Source of the DNA: Clostridium folliculivorans
GTDB lineage: Bacteria; Bacillota; Clostridia; Clostridiales; Clostridiaceae
Assembly: GCF_024341905.1 (NCBI RefSeq)
Contig: NZ_BQXY01000014.1
Span: 1-64,000 of the forward strand
Direction: 5' to 3'
DNA length: 64,000 nucleotides
Part shown: positions 42,339 through 51,303 of the stretch, piece after piece
Layout: each line of letters begins with the position of its first letter
Position numbering within the stretch: the stretch's first letter is position 1
Program-made: the position numbers and the translations under genes
The notes under the pieces: model-generated
What the model was told of the DNA's origin: nothing
Databases searched by the model: none
Seen by the model: only the letters and a program-made list of their open reading frames with translations

Positions 42339-42938
42339 ATGATTATTGATTTTTATACTGCTATTAAGAGCAGAAGATCAATCTATGCAATTAGTAATGA
42401 ATCTACAATACCAGATGAAAGAATTGCCCATATGGTGGAGGAAGCAGTTAAATGTGCTCCAACTTCTTTTAACTCACAAAGTTGTAGAGCGGTATTGCTA
42501 CTGGATAAGCATCATACAAAGTTATGGGAGATTACCAAGGAAGCTTTAAGAAAAGTAGTACCTGAAGAAAGTTTTGCACAAACTGAAGAAAAGATAGATT
42601 CTTTCAGTAATGGCCACGGGACTATATTGTATTTTGAAGATCAAGCAGTTGTTAAGGGATTACAAGAACAGTTTGCATTATACAAAGATAATTTTCCTAT
42701 CTGGTCAGAGCAATCTTCAGGTATTCTTCAGTATATAATTTGGACTTCGCTAGAAATAGAAGGGTTAGGGGCTTCACTTCAACATTATAATCCCTTGATT
42801 GATGATGAAGTAAAAAAAACTTGGAATATACCTGATGAATGGAAACTAATAGCACAGATGCCTTTTGGAAAACCACTACATATTCCAACAGAAAAGAGTT
42901 TTATGCCAATAGATGAAAGAATTAAGGTTTTTAAATGA
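42339..42938 (+). CDS. Nitroreductase-family flavoprotein
   Basis: 199 aa. FMN-binding motif SRRSIYAI (12-18 region, Arg-Arg-Ser) at the start, CAPTSFNSQSCRAVLL around 40-56, and GLGASLQHYNPLID near 147. The length and the LQHY motif fit the YdgI/HbN-type subgroup, which uses NAD(P)H to reduce nitro compounds or quinones. TAGGAGGA precedes ATG. Single gene. Confidence 0.92.
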   Translation: MIIDFYTAIKSRRSIYAISNESTIPDERIAHMVEEAVKCAPTSFNSQSCRAVLLLDKHHTKLWEITKEALRKVVPEESFAQTEEKIDSFSNGHGTILYFEDQAVVKGLQEQFALYKDNFPIWSEQSSGILQYIIWTSLEIEGLGASLQHYNPLIDDEVKKTWNIPDEWKLIAQMPFGKPLHIPTEKSFMPIDERIKVFK

Positions 42939-42945
42939 TGGAGAG

Positions 42946-42972
42946 AAAAAAACACCTAAGTAGGTGTTTTTT
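42946..42972 (+). terminator. Rho-independent terminator
   Basis: AAAACACCT / AGGTGTTTT hairpin with a 4-nt loop and T-run, 8 bp after the nitroreductase stop. Confidence 0.92.
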
Positions 42973-43046
42973 TATTCTTTAGGAGCGTCGCTTCAGCAAC
43001 TTTTTATGTATTTACAGCATATTACATTAACCATATAATATAGATA

Positions 43047-43077
43047 AAGATGAAACCCTTCAATCCGATATAGTTAG
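43047..43077. repeat. Family C end fragment
   Basis: AGATGAAACCCTTCAATCCG resembles the left end of C2/C4, but no matching right end follows. A truncated copy. Confidence 0.4.
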
Positions 43078-43106
43078 TTATATTATTTGAAGATTTATTA
43101 ATTATG

Positions 43107-43120
43107 TGTAAACGTTTTTG
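43107..43120 (+). promoter_or_regulatory. Candidate catabolite-control (cre) site
   Basis: TGTAAACGTTTTTG fits the CcpA cre consensus (TGNAANCGNTNNCA) at all but the last two positions. It lies 46 bp before the histidine kinase gene of the alpha-glucoside locus, a sensible place for glucose repression. It could also bind a LacI-type protein. Confidence 0.45.
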
Positions 43121-43165
43121 AAATAGATTAAAATGTGTAGAGAAACGCTCTAGTGAGGAGTTAAA

Positions 43166-44917
43166 ATGTTAAAAAGGAAATTCATTTTAAAAAAAGGAAG
43201 CTTATATAATAGTTTTTTTAGGATTACAGCTATAACCTTAATGGTTGTAACTATAATAATTTCTGCAGTAATGAATTTTTACTCTAATAGGATAATATAC
43301 AGTGATTTAACCGCTTATTTATATTCTGCTCAAAGCGAACTTTGTCAAAGTATGGACCTGGTAATAAATGATGTAAATATGGCTTCGGTGAGGCTTTTAT
43401 CTAGACAAGTCTATAATCAAATAATAAATGATGATTCAATAACGTATGAAGAAAAACAAAGGCGAATAAAGGAACAGCTACTATCCCAGATGAAAGAATA
43501 TGATAATATTGCAGATGTAGTTATAATAACAAAAGAAGGAAAGAGCTACAGGATGGCTGACGATGAAAAGTTGTCATTACCTGATAAGAATTTTCTTGAT
43601 AAGATTGATGATTCGGGGAAAATAACATATAGTGATGGAGTAGTTAAAGATAAAAACGGACAAGCGTATATAATGATTGGCCGCAAGTTTAGAAATTTAG
43701 ATACTGGAAGAATAAATGGATATTTAGTAACTTATGTAAAGTCTAATAACCTTATTAAAATATATAATCATTTACTTGTTAATAATAGTTTCTCTATGAT
43801 TGTAAACAGTGAAGGGAAAATAATGTCTTCAATGGATAGTGAAAGTATAGGCGAAACTATATACGACTATAAGTTTAGTTCTATCGTGGATAAAAAATTG
43901 AATCATATAGATTTTAAGGGAGAGAAGATGGTAGTTGCCAATACGGCCTTCGACAAACAACTCAAAGATATAGGATTTAACTGGTATATTCTCACTTATA
44001 TAAAAGAAGAAAACATTGATATGATAACTAGGCAAATAAGTTATAACGTATGGATTATATCAACAGTAAGTGCAGTAATTGCTATAGCGCTTTCGTTTTT
44101 AACCGTTGCATATATATTAAAACCTTTAAGAAGATTGCAAGCTGCTATGAAAGGCTTTAAAGGAGGAAAACAAAGTATTGGAATAGCTAAAGAAGCTAAG
44201 GTACATGATGAATTCTTTGAGCTTGAAAAGGCTTATGTGGATATGGTAGAAAGAATAGATGAGCTTATTGTTAAAAACAATGAAGAAAAGGAAAAGCAGA
44301 GAGAATTAGAATTAGCTGCAATGCAAGCTCAGATAAATCCGCATTTTTTATATAATACTTTAGACACTATTGTTTGGATGGCTAAAATAAAAAAAGAACC
44401 TGATATTGAAAAAATCACTATGGCTCTTTCAAGGTTTTTCAGAATGAGTTTGCATAAGGGAGAAAAGTATATAACAATAAGCGAAGAAATAAGTTTAATA
44501 CAAAGCTTTGTTGTTATAGAGCAGATGAGATTTCCTAATGAGCTTCAGATTTCATATAATATCCCTGATGACATTCTTGATGAATATATTCTTAAACTCA
44601 CCATTCAACCTATAGTTGAAAATGCATTAAAGCATGGAGTTAGAGGTAAGAAGGAAAATGGTAGGATAGAAATCAATGGAATGAAGTATGATAACATGTT
44701 AATTTTTGAAGTTATAGATAATGGTAAAGGATTTGATCCTAAAATGCTTGATGAATTCGATAACTTGGATAAAAGTAAATCTGGGGGTTACGGGTTGAAG
44801 AATGTAGATGAGAGGATAAAATTAGAATATGGGAGTAAGTACGGCATTAGTATATTAAGCCAACCTAATAAAGGGACTACTGTTATCATAAGAGTAGCAA
44901 GAAGAGAAAAACAGTAA
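43166..44917 (+). CDS. YesM-type sensor histidine kinase
   Basis: 583 aa. Membrane helix (about 17-37), extracellular dCache-like sensor domain (about 40-290), second helix (about 293-315), HAMP (about 315-365), His_kinase domain with phospho-His393 in QAQINPHFLYN, and HATPase with N box (PIVENALKHGV), DNGKGFD and GGYGLKNVDERI. YesM kinases sense extracellular sugars or a sugar-bound lipoprotein and act with AraC-type YesN regulators; one is encoded at 49653. First gene of the carbohydrate locus, with a possible cre site upstream. Confidence 0.93.
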   Translation: MLKRKFILKKGSLYNSFFRITAITLMVVTIIISAVMNFYSNRIIYSDLTAYLYSAQSELCQSMDLVINDVNMASVRLLSRQVYNQIINDDSITYEEKQRRIKEQLLSQMKEYDNIADVVIITKEGKSYRMADDEKLSLPDKNFLDKIDDSGKITYSDGVVKDKNGQAYIMIGRKFRNLDTGRINGYLVTYVKSNNLIKIYNHLLVNNSFSMIVNSEGKIMSSMDSESIGETIYDYKFSSIVDKKLNHIDFKGEKMVVANTAFDKQLKDIGFNWYILTYIKEENIDMITRQISYNVWIISTVSAVIAIALSFLTVAYILKPLRRLQAAMKGFKGGKQSIGIAKEAKVHDEFFELEKAYVDMVERIDELIVKNNEEKEKQRELELAAMQAQINPHFLYNTLDTIVWMAKIKKEPDIEKITMALSRFFRMSLHKGEKYITISEEISLIQSFVVIEQMRFPNELQISYNIPDDILDEYILKLTIQPIVENALKHGVRGKKENGRIEINGMKYDNMLIFEVIDNGKGFDPKMLDEFDNLDKSKSGGYGLKNVDERIKLEYGSKYGISILSQPNKGTTVIIRVARREKQ

Positions 44918-44931
44918 AATGTAGATTCACA

Positions 44932-44970
44932 AAAAAACCTCACTGAAAAGTCGCTTCAGTGAGGTTTTTA
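44932..44970. terminator. Bidirectional terminator
   Basis: AAACCTCACTGAA / TTCAGTGAGGTTT (13 bp) with a 7-nt loop AAGTCGC, A-run before and T-run after. The loop plus right arm resembles family A tails. Confidence 0.88.
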
Positions 44971-44980
44971 TTATAGAGTG

Positions 44981-45949
44981 TTAATCATGATATTGAATCA
45001 TTTTATCATGAAGAGATATTATCGGGTTTAATATATTATTTACAAATCTGCTATAAAGCAATATAAGTGTCATAAGTAATACAATACCTATCAATACAAA
45101 AGAAGCTTTCAGCTTACCGGTTTCTTTGTAGAAGTTATCTAAGGAGATAGTTTTTATAACATATGTGTCTTTATCCAGTAAATTTTCTACGATTATTAAT
45201 TTGGTTTTATCTTTGCTGAGAGCATAATTCTTTCCGGAAGAAAGAATGTTCATAAGTTCTGCTTCTTTTGGTGGTATTAGGGCTTGTTCACCATATTCGT
45301 ATATTGGTTCAGTTCCAGGGGTGTATACTGAAAGGGAAAACTTAGAATCAAATACATCATAAGAAAAGTAATCCATAAATGAACCTGTGGTTATATTTAC
45401 GATAACTATTCCTAAGGAAGAAGAAACATCATATATCTTAGAGATATATGATACTACGTTAGTACTTTTTGAGTTAGTGTATCTGTATTTAGGAATATCA
45501 TCTGAACACAGCATCCACATTGAATTTTTAGAGGTCTTAATAAAATTATTGTATTCTTTTGTTTTAGAAAATGAATCAAAGGATGGAAAGTTATAATTAC
45601 TATTACTTTCGTATCTAAGTCCATTAGAAGAATAGATTGTAGAACCAATTATATCTAAGTTTATAGATCTCAAGTCAGATAAACTATTAGTTACAATAGC
45701 ATTATATGAAGTATCCTTAAGTGAATCAGTAACTTGAGGAGAATTAATTGAATAATCGGTAATGTTTTCAATAAGTTTTCTAAAGTAATCTATATTTTGC
45801 GATTGTATTTTCATGGTTTCCACATAAGACTGAATACGATTCTGAAGAAGTACATTTTGCATTTTTTTATATCCAATAAACATTATTAAAATAATAGATA
45901 ATATAACAATTGCTACTGATTGAAATATTATACGTGTTTTTGCAGACAT
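44981..45949 (-). CDS. Sensor-only remnant of a YesM-type histidine kinase
   Basis: 322 aa. Membrane helix (about 8-28), outer sensor domain rich in Ser/Tyr/Asn (about 30-265), second helix (about 272-295), then FVNNILNPIISLHDKMIQYHD, the first turn of a HAMP domain, and a stop. HAMP, His-kinase and ATPase domains are missing; the stop is 11 bp from the terminator of the convergent kinase gene. ATG 45949 has GGGGTGA 4 nt upstream. Either a 3'-truncated pseudogene or a deliberate sensor/decoy subunit; the 969-nt frame is intact, so decay, if any, is recent. Confidence 0.65.
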   Translation of the reverse strand: MSAKTRIIFQSVAIVILSIILIMFIGYKKMQNVLLQNRIQSYVETMKIQSQNIDYFRKLIENITDYSINSPQVTDSLKDTSYNAIVTNSLSDLRSINLDIIGSTIYSSNGLRYESNSNYNFPSFDSFSKTKEYNNFIKTSKNSMWMLCSDDIPKYRYTNSKSTNVVSYISKIYDVSSSLGIVIVNITTGSFMDYFSYDVFDSKFSLSVYTPGTEPIYEYGEQALIPPKEAELMNILSSGKNYALSKDKTKLIIVENLLDKDTYVIKTISLDNFYKETGKLKASFVLIGIVLLMTLILLYSRFVNNILNPIISLHDKMIQYHD

Positions 45950-46134
45950 CAAATCACCCCACAAAACTAGCTTAATTTAAATTATATATGTACGTGGTAA
46001 CCTTTTCAATGTTGTATGTAAAATATGTGCAGATTAACAAACTATTTAGCATGATTATAGCCTGTTTTCATTTTTGGGAATCTTGTATACTTTTAATTGT
46101 AAGAGGGATGTGAAATATTTAAGGAGGTAATGTT

Positions 46135-47532
46135 ATGAGAAAACGTTTAGCACTAATACTTATATCTGCTATTTTAGCAGTTACATCTTTGACAGCATGT
46201 AATAAGCAAGAAGATAAGCCAGCTGCAGCTGATGGACACAAGAAGGTTACAGTAAAGATTGGTATGTGGCCAGAGGATACTGATGCCGAGCAGGTTGCAT
46301 TATTCAATAAATACAAAGCAGAGTGTGAGAAAAAGTATAATTGGATAACTATTGAACCTGCACACTATAAATATAGTGTAGAAAGCTTTGTTCCTTTAGC
46401 AGAAAGTGGACAACTACCAACAGTATTTGAAACTTGGTATACAGAGCCACAAAAGTTAATAGCAAACAAATATGTAGCAGATATCACTGATGAGTTAAAA
46501 ACAAATAAATGGTTAGATTCAATGGATCCAAAGATAAAAGATCTATTATCTAAAGATGGAAAGACATACGGAATTCCACGTGATGGATATGCTTTAGGTT
46601 TGTATGTTAACATAAAATTATTCAAACAAGCAGGATTAATGGACGGAGATATACCTAAGTATCCAAAGACTATGGATGAATTAGCTCAAACAGCTGCAAC
46701 AATTAAGCAGAAGACAGGAAAAGCAGGAATTGTATTATTATCAAAAGATAATTCTGGTGGATGGCATTTCTCAAATATAGCATGGGCATTTGGAGCAAAG
46801 CTTCAAGTAGAAGAGAATGGAAAGTGGAAATCTAACCTAAACTCTAAAGAAGCAGTAGCAGCTATGCAATATGTAAAGGATTTAAAGTGGAAATATAACG
46901 CAGTAACTGATGAAATTCTTCAAGATTGGACATCAGGTATGCAAGCGATAGGTACTAGCAATGCAGCAATGTACTTTGCAGCACAAGATGGTGTAAATGT
47001 TCCAACTAAAGATTATGGTTTAAGTAAAGACGATTTAGCTTTAGTACCATTCCCAGCAGGTCCTGGCGGACAATACTCATTAATGGGTGGTACTCCTTAT
47101 ATGTTCTCTTCAACAGCTTCAAAGGATGAAATAGATGGAGCTCTTAAGTTCATAGAAATAATGGGTAAGGCACCAGTTCTTAACGCTGATACAGAAAAGG
47201 GACTTAAGGATGATGCAGATTATCGTAAGAAAAATAACATTCCAGTTATTCCATCATTCCAAGTTTGGACAAATAAAGATTACCTAGATAAGGTTGAAGA
47301 AATAAGAAAAGCTAATGAAAATATAAACTACAACTTATTTAAGGATTACTTCAGTAATGTACCAAAAACTCTTCATACTGAAGAACCAAATCTTACTCAA
47401 GATATGTATGCTGAATTATATCCAGTTATTCAGGCGGTATTAACTAATAAAGATGCAAATGTTCAAGCTCTTATGGATAAAGCTAATAGCAATTTCCAAC
47501 AAAAGCTAGATACAAATATAAATAAGAAATAA
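46135..47532 (+). CDS. ABC sugar-binding lipoprotein (family 1 solute-binding protein)
   Basis: 465 aa. Lipoprotein signal with lipobox SLTAC and modified Cys22, then a family 1 extracellular solute-binding domain: KVTVKIGMWPEDTD, PTVFETWYTEPQKL, GIPRDGYALGLYVN, YPKTMDELAQTAATI. Captures an oligosaccharide outside the cell and delivers it to the two permeases downstream. AAGGAGGT precedes ATG. A hairpin element (C6) between this gene and the permeases fits the common pattern of higher binding-protein expression. Confidence 0.93.
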   Translation: MRKRLALILISAILAVTSLTACNKQEDKPAAADGHKKVTVKIGMWPEDTDAEQVALFNKYKAECEKKYNWITIEPAHYKYSVESFVPLAESGQLPTVFETWYTEPQKLIANKYVADITDELKTNKWLDSMDPKIKDLLSKDGKTYGIPRDGYALGLYVNIKLFKQAGLMDGDIPKYPKTMDELAQTAATIKQKTGKAGIVLLSKDNSGGWHFSNIAWAFGAKLQVEENGKWKSNLNSKEAVAAMQYVKDLKWKYNAVTDEILQDWTSGMQAIGTSNAAMYFAAQDGVNVPTKDYGLSKDDLALVPFPAGPGGQYSLMGGTPYMFSSTASKDEIDGALKFIEIMGKAPVLNADTEKGLKDDADYRKKNNIPVIPSFQVWTNKDYLDKVEEIRKANENINYNLFKDYFSNVPKTLHTEEPNLTQDMYAELYPVIQAVLTNKDANVQALMDKANSNFQQKLDTNINKK

Positions 47533-47579
47533 TTTATTCCATGTACTAAATAAGGCTGTATAAAGCACTAGTAAGATAT

Positions 47580-47678
47580 AAAGATGAACAATTATATTAT
47601 TTAAAATCTTTATTCAAATCATCTTGGTTTAACCCCCCAGAGTTTTGAAATATTTAGTCAGAAAGATTGTTCATCTTT
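47580..47678. repeat. Repeat family C, copy C6
   Basis: Ends AAAGATGAACAAT / ATTGTTCATCTTT (13 bp perfect). The inside has diverged (TTGGTTTAACCCCCCAGAGTT) but stays hairpin-capable. Lies inside the transporter operon, between binding protein and permease genes. Confidence 0.7.
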
Positions 47679-47743
47679 AGCTATCAAGAAAGTGATATGC
47701 AGCCTTTTAATTATAAAGAATAAAGAAAGGAGTCGATGATGCC

Positions 47744-48658
47744 ATGAAACTTGCTACACAAACACCAATAAAAAGTAGAAAAATCGGCAAAAATGTATGG
47801 CGAAAAGATATATCAGGATGGATGATAATGATTCCATCATTGGTGTTATTTGCTTTTTTCGTATGGGTACCTATTCTTCAAAGTCTTAAACTATCATTTT
47901 ATAGCACACAGGGATTTAATCCTGTAGCTTTTGTAGGATTTAAAAACTACATAAATGTATTTCAAGATCCAGTGTTTATGAAGGCACTAAGCAATACTTT
48001 TGTTTATATTTTTTGGTCTTTAGTAGTTGGATTTTTAGTTCCTATAATAATGGCAATTTTATTAAATGAAGTTGTGTATTTTAAATCATTATTTAGAGTT
48101 GGGATGTATTTTCCTAACGTTGTTCCAGGGGTAGCTACTGTTATGATGTGGTCTTTAATTATGACCCCAGGAGGGAATGGTATATTAAATGTTTTTCTAA
48201 GTAAATTCGGAGTAGAACCACATAAGTGGCTAGAGGACCCAAAGTGGACTATTCTTTTAATAGTAATTACGATGACTTGGAAGGGTGCAGGATCAACTGC
48301 TCTAGTTTACCTTGCAAGATTACAAGGCTTAAATCAAGAACACTATGAAGCTGCAGCTATGGATGGTGCAGGAATATGGCAAAGGATTTTCTATATAACT
48401 ATTCCAGGACTATTCAGTACTTGTAAAACTTTATTTATACTTCAAATTATAGCTGTTTTCCAAGTATTGTATGAACCTATGGTAATGACAGGTGGAGGAC
48501 CTAATAATGCTTCTATTTCTCTAATGCAGTTAAATTACAAGTATGCATTCCAAGATATGAAGATAGCTCAAGCAACAGCATTAAGTGTTATTATCGCTAT
48601 AATACTTATAGCACTAACTTGTGTATACAATCTTCTTAACAGAAATAGTGAGGAATAG
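47744..48658 (+). CDS. ABC sugar permease, MalF/UgpA type
   Basis: 304 aa, six membrane helices. The ATPase-contact EAA loop is HYEAAAMDGAGIWQRIFYITIPGL (around 205-228). GFKNYINVFQDPVF and GGGPNNASISLMQLNYKYAF are carbohydrate CUT1 permease landmarks. Pairs with the next permease, which starts 14 bp later. AAAGGAG lies 13 nt before ATG, a long spacing. No ATPase gene follows, so a shared MsmX-type ATPase is presumed. Confidence 0.93.
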   Translation: MKLATQTPIKSRKIGKNVWRKDISGWMIMIPSLVLFAFFVWVPILQSLKLSFYSTQGFNPVAFVGFKNYINVFQDPVFMKALSNTFVYIFWSLVVGFLVPIIMAILLNEVVYFKSLFRVGMYFPNVVPGVATVMMWSLIMTPGGNGILNVFLSKFGVEPHKWLEDPKWTILLIVITMTWKGAGSTALVYLARLQGLNQEHYEAAAMDGAGIWQRIFYITIPGLFSTCKTLFILQIIAVFQVLYEPMVMTGGGPNNASISLMQLNYKYAFQDMKIAQATALSVIIAIILIALTCVYNLLNRNSEE

Positions 48659-48672
48659 AAAGGAGAGGCCAA

Positions 48673-49557
48673 ATGTTTAAATCGAAAATAAGTAATAAAA
48701 GCTATGGTGCTATAACTACCTTTGATCTAAAGCGAAAACCAGTAAAAATGGCATATCTTATTATGATCATAGTATGCTTTGTTATAGTGATAGCTTCCAT
48801 TGTGCCACCACTATGGGTAATGCTATCAAGCTTTAAATCACAAGAAGAGTTTTTTAGACAACCACCAACTTTTTGGCCAGATCAATTCCATCCAGAAAGA
48901 TTGGCTGAAACTTGGAATAAGCTTGATTTTATAAAGTATTACAAGAACTCTTTAATAGCTGTAGTAGGTAGTGTAGTTTGTGCAATAGTGTTTAATGGGT
49001 TGCTTGCTTATGTAATTGCCATAATCAAACCAAGAGGTAGTAAAGTTGTTCATGCATTAGTGATGATAAGTTTAATGATACCGGCAACTACTAGTTTAGT
49101 TCCAGTATTTAAGAATATAGTAGCATTGCATTTAAACAATCAAATCACACCACTATGGTTCGTGGCAGGAGCAAATGCTTTTTACGTTATACTGTATATT
49201 ACATTTTTTAAGTCAATTCCAACATCCCTTATTGAAGCTGCAAGGCTAGATGGATGTTCGGATTTTCAGATATTTTTCAAAATAGTAGCTCCATTAAGTA
49301 AAGCTATAAATATGGTTATAGGTATGTATGCAGTTAATGCTGCTTGGTCTGATTTCCTTCTTCCGTACTTAGTTTTAAAGAAGGATAGTAGTTTCACTGT
49401 TATGGTTAAGTTATTTGTCGCTCGTCAAGGTGGAAAGATGACACCAGATCAGCTTATGATGTGTATTACCTTGGCAATAATACCACCTATAATTTTATTT
49501 ATACTTTTCCAAAAGCAGATTACGGCAGGAGCGATGGAAGGTAGCATAAAGGAATAG
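48673..49557 (+). CDS. ABC sugar permease, MalG/UgpE type
   Basis: 294 aa, six membrane helices. EAA loop LIEAARLDGCSDFQIFFKIVAPLSK (around 196-220). PPLWVMLSSFKSQEEFF near the N-terminus is typical of MalG-type partners. Forms the transmembrane channel with the previous permease. GAAAGGAGAG precedes ATG. Last gene of the transporter operon, with a strong terminator. Confidence 0.93.
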   Translation: MFKSKISNKSYGAITTFDLKRKPVKMAYLIMIIVCFVIVIASIVPPLWVMLSSFKSQEEFFRQPPTFWPDQFHPERLAETWNKLDFIKYYKNSLIAVVGSVVCAIVFNGLLAYVIAIIKPRGSKVVHALVMISLMIPATTSLVPVFKNIVALHLNNQITPLWFVAGANAFYVILYITFFKSIPTSLIEAARLDGCSDFQIFFKIVAPLSKAINMVIGMYAVNAAWSDFLLPYLVLKKDSSFTVMVKLFVARQGGKMTPDQLMMCITLAIIPPIILFILFQKQITAGAMEGSIKE

Positions 49558-49582
49558 TTTAATATTTTAAATAGAGTCAGGG

Positions 49583-49636
49583 AACACAGACCTTCTTTAG
49601 TCAAACAACCTATAACTGAAGAAGGTCTGTGTTTTT
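49583..49636. terminator. Terminator between convergent genes
   Basis: AACACAGACCTTCTT / AAGAAGGTCTGTGTT (15 bp perfect) then T-run. Confidence 0.9.
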
Positions 49637-49652
49637 ACATATTTACAGTATG

Positions 49653-50918
49653 TTAGAAAACATGAGCCTTTTTTGAATATTCGCTAGGAGTCATTCCGGT
49701 AGAACGTTTGAATACTTGGCTAAAGTATTTTATATCATTATATCCAACTTTATAGCATACCTCATAAACCTTATATTTTGGATTGACCAACAACTCTTTA
49801 GCAGCATTTATTCGAGCTTCCTTTAGACATTCGTTGAAGGTTTTACCTATATTGTCCTTTAACAGATGCATTAGATAAGAAGGACTTATATACAATGCGT
49901 TTGCCACATCATCTACTGAAATGTCCTTATTATAGTTTGCTGTTATATATTTTATAGCTTCATTAATCTTCCGTGAAGACATATTGTTTTCTATTCCATC
50001 AATACTTAATATACGATTTATATCAGTGAACATATTATTATTTACAGCCTTTTCAGCTTCATCACAGGCGTTGTGTATAATGGATAAATCTTTGCATACA
50101 TTACTTATTCCTACACAGCAGGTAAGTGTTGTAATCTGTTCAAATTCATAAATGATTTTTTTAGCAGCATTTTTTATTGACTTAACTGCGTTCTCAATAT
50201 GTGGGTGACTTAAAATTATGGTCCATTTTAAATCAGAAGTTTCAGTATAAACGTAACTAATATTACCATCATTTAAATACTTGGAGATTAGGCTAGTCAA
50301 GGTGTTGCGAATTAAGCTAATGGTATCTTTATCTGAAGATTTAAGAATATCATCACTTGAATTAACTGTTAAGAACAGTACATAGTTATTTGTTGGGGAT
50401 ATATCAATACCATATAGTTTGATTTTTTCTTTTATTGCATCTAAATCAGCGAGCTTGCCAGTAATGAGGTTGTTTAAAAATAGTTGTTTCACATTTGGAA
50501 GTTCACTTTCTAATAATGAATATTGTTTTTGCTTATTGCGTCTCTTGTCCAACTCTTTAATTCCATCCAAAACGGTTTTAATAAGTTCATTATTATCAAT
50601 AGGTTTTAATAAATACGCAAAGGCTCCGCTGTGAAGTGCTGTACGAACATATTCAAACTCTTCATAGCCACTTAAAATAATAACTATACAGTCTATATTA
50701 GAAGCTTTTATGGCCTTTAAAAACTCTAGACCATCCCACTCAGGCATTCTGATATCAGTTATTATGATATCAGGATTAAACTTAAGAGCCAATTCTAAAC
50801 CTGTTTTTCCATTATCGGCATCTGCAACTATCTCAATGGAGTATTCGTTCCAATCAATTGTTTCTCTAATTCCATATCTGACAATATACTCATCATCTAA
50901 AATCAACATTGAATACAT
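49653..50918 (-). CDS. YesN-type response regulator with AraC DNA-binding domain
   Basis: 421 aa. Receiver domain (1-120): DDE (8-10), phospho-acceptor Asp55 in IIITDIRMP, Ser and Lys (LLKPID) at the usual places. A middle region of about 180 residues, then two AraC helix-turn-helices (about 320-420: DISVDDVANALYISPSYLMHLLKDNIGKTFNECL and YKVYEVCYKVGYNDIKYFSQVFKRSTGMTPSEY). Expected partner of the YesM kinase at 43166 and activator of the transporter and GH65 genes. GGGGTGGGG lies about 7 nt before ATG. Confidence 0.94.
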   Translation of the reverse strand: MYSMLILDDEYIVRYGIRETIDWNEYSIEIVADADNGKTGLELALKFNPDIIITDIRMPEWDGLEFLKAIKASNIDCIVIILSGYEEFEYVRTALHSGAFAYLLKPIDNNELIKTVLDGIKELDKRRNKQKQYSLLESELPNVKQLFLNNLITGKLADLDAIKEKIKLYGIDISPTNNYVLFLTVNSSDDILKSSDKDTISLIRNTLTSLISKYLNDGNISYVYTETSDLKWTIILSHPHIENAVKSIKNAAKKIIYEFEQITTLTCCVGISNVCKDLSIIHNACDEAEKAVNNNMFTDINRILSIDGIENNMSSRKINEAIKYITANYNKDISVDDVANALYISPSYLMHLLKDNIGKTFNECLKEARINAAKELLVNPKYKVYEVCYKVGYNDIKYFSQVFKRSTGMTPSEYSKKAHVF

Positions 50919-51132
50919 AGTAACCCCACCCCTTACTTACTGGATTATTAAAACGTATACACTCAAAAAAACACTATCTCAAATATATTCTAACAAATCA
51001 TTAATAAGAATTCACTAGTTATGATTAAACTCAGCATTATTAGAAACTATTTAGCAGAATTACAGCCTATACTCAGATATCTATAAAAACTATAATTTAA
51101 TCATAATTGGATACTGGTAAAACACTGTGATT

Positions 51133-51189
51133 AAATTAAGTGGTCACGCATCCGATGCTTTAATGAGCTTTTACATAACCACTTAATTT
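51133..51189. repeat. Inverted repeat enclosing a family B fragment
   Basis: AAATTAAGTGGT / ACCACTTAATTT (12 bp perfect) flank ATCCGATGCTTTAATGAGCT, which is the reverse complement of the B2/B3 block. It looks like a B element inside a family C-type pair of ends. Lies upstream of the first GH65 gene. Confidence 0.6.
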
Positions 51190-51303
51190 AAACAATATTC
51201 TTGAACATAACTCAATTTTATTAAGAATCGGTACATCAATATAACTAATAAGTGAAGTAAGGTTTTTATAAGTATAGGATTCAATATAGGAGGAGTAGTG
51301 AAA

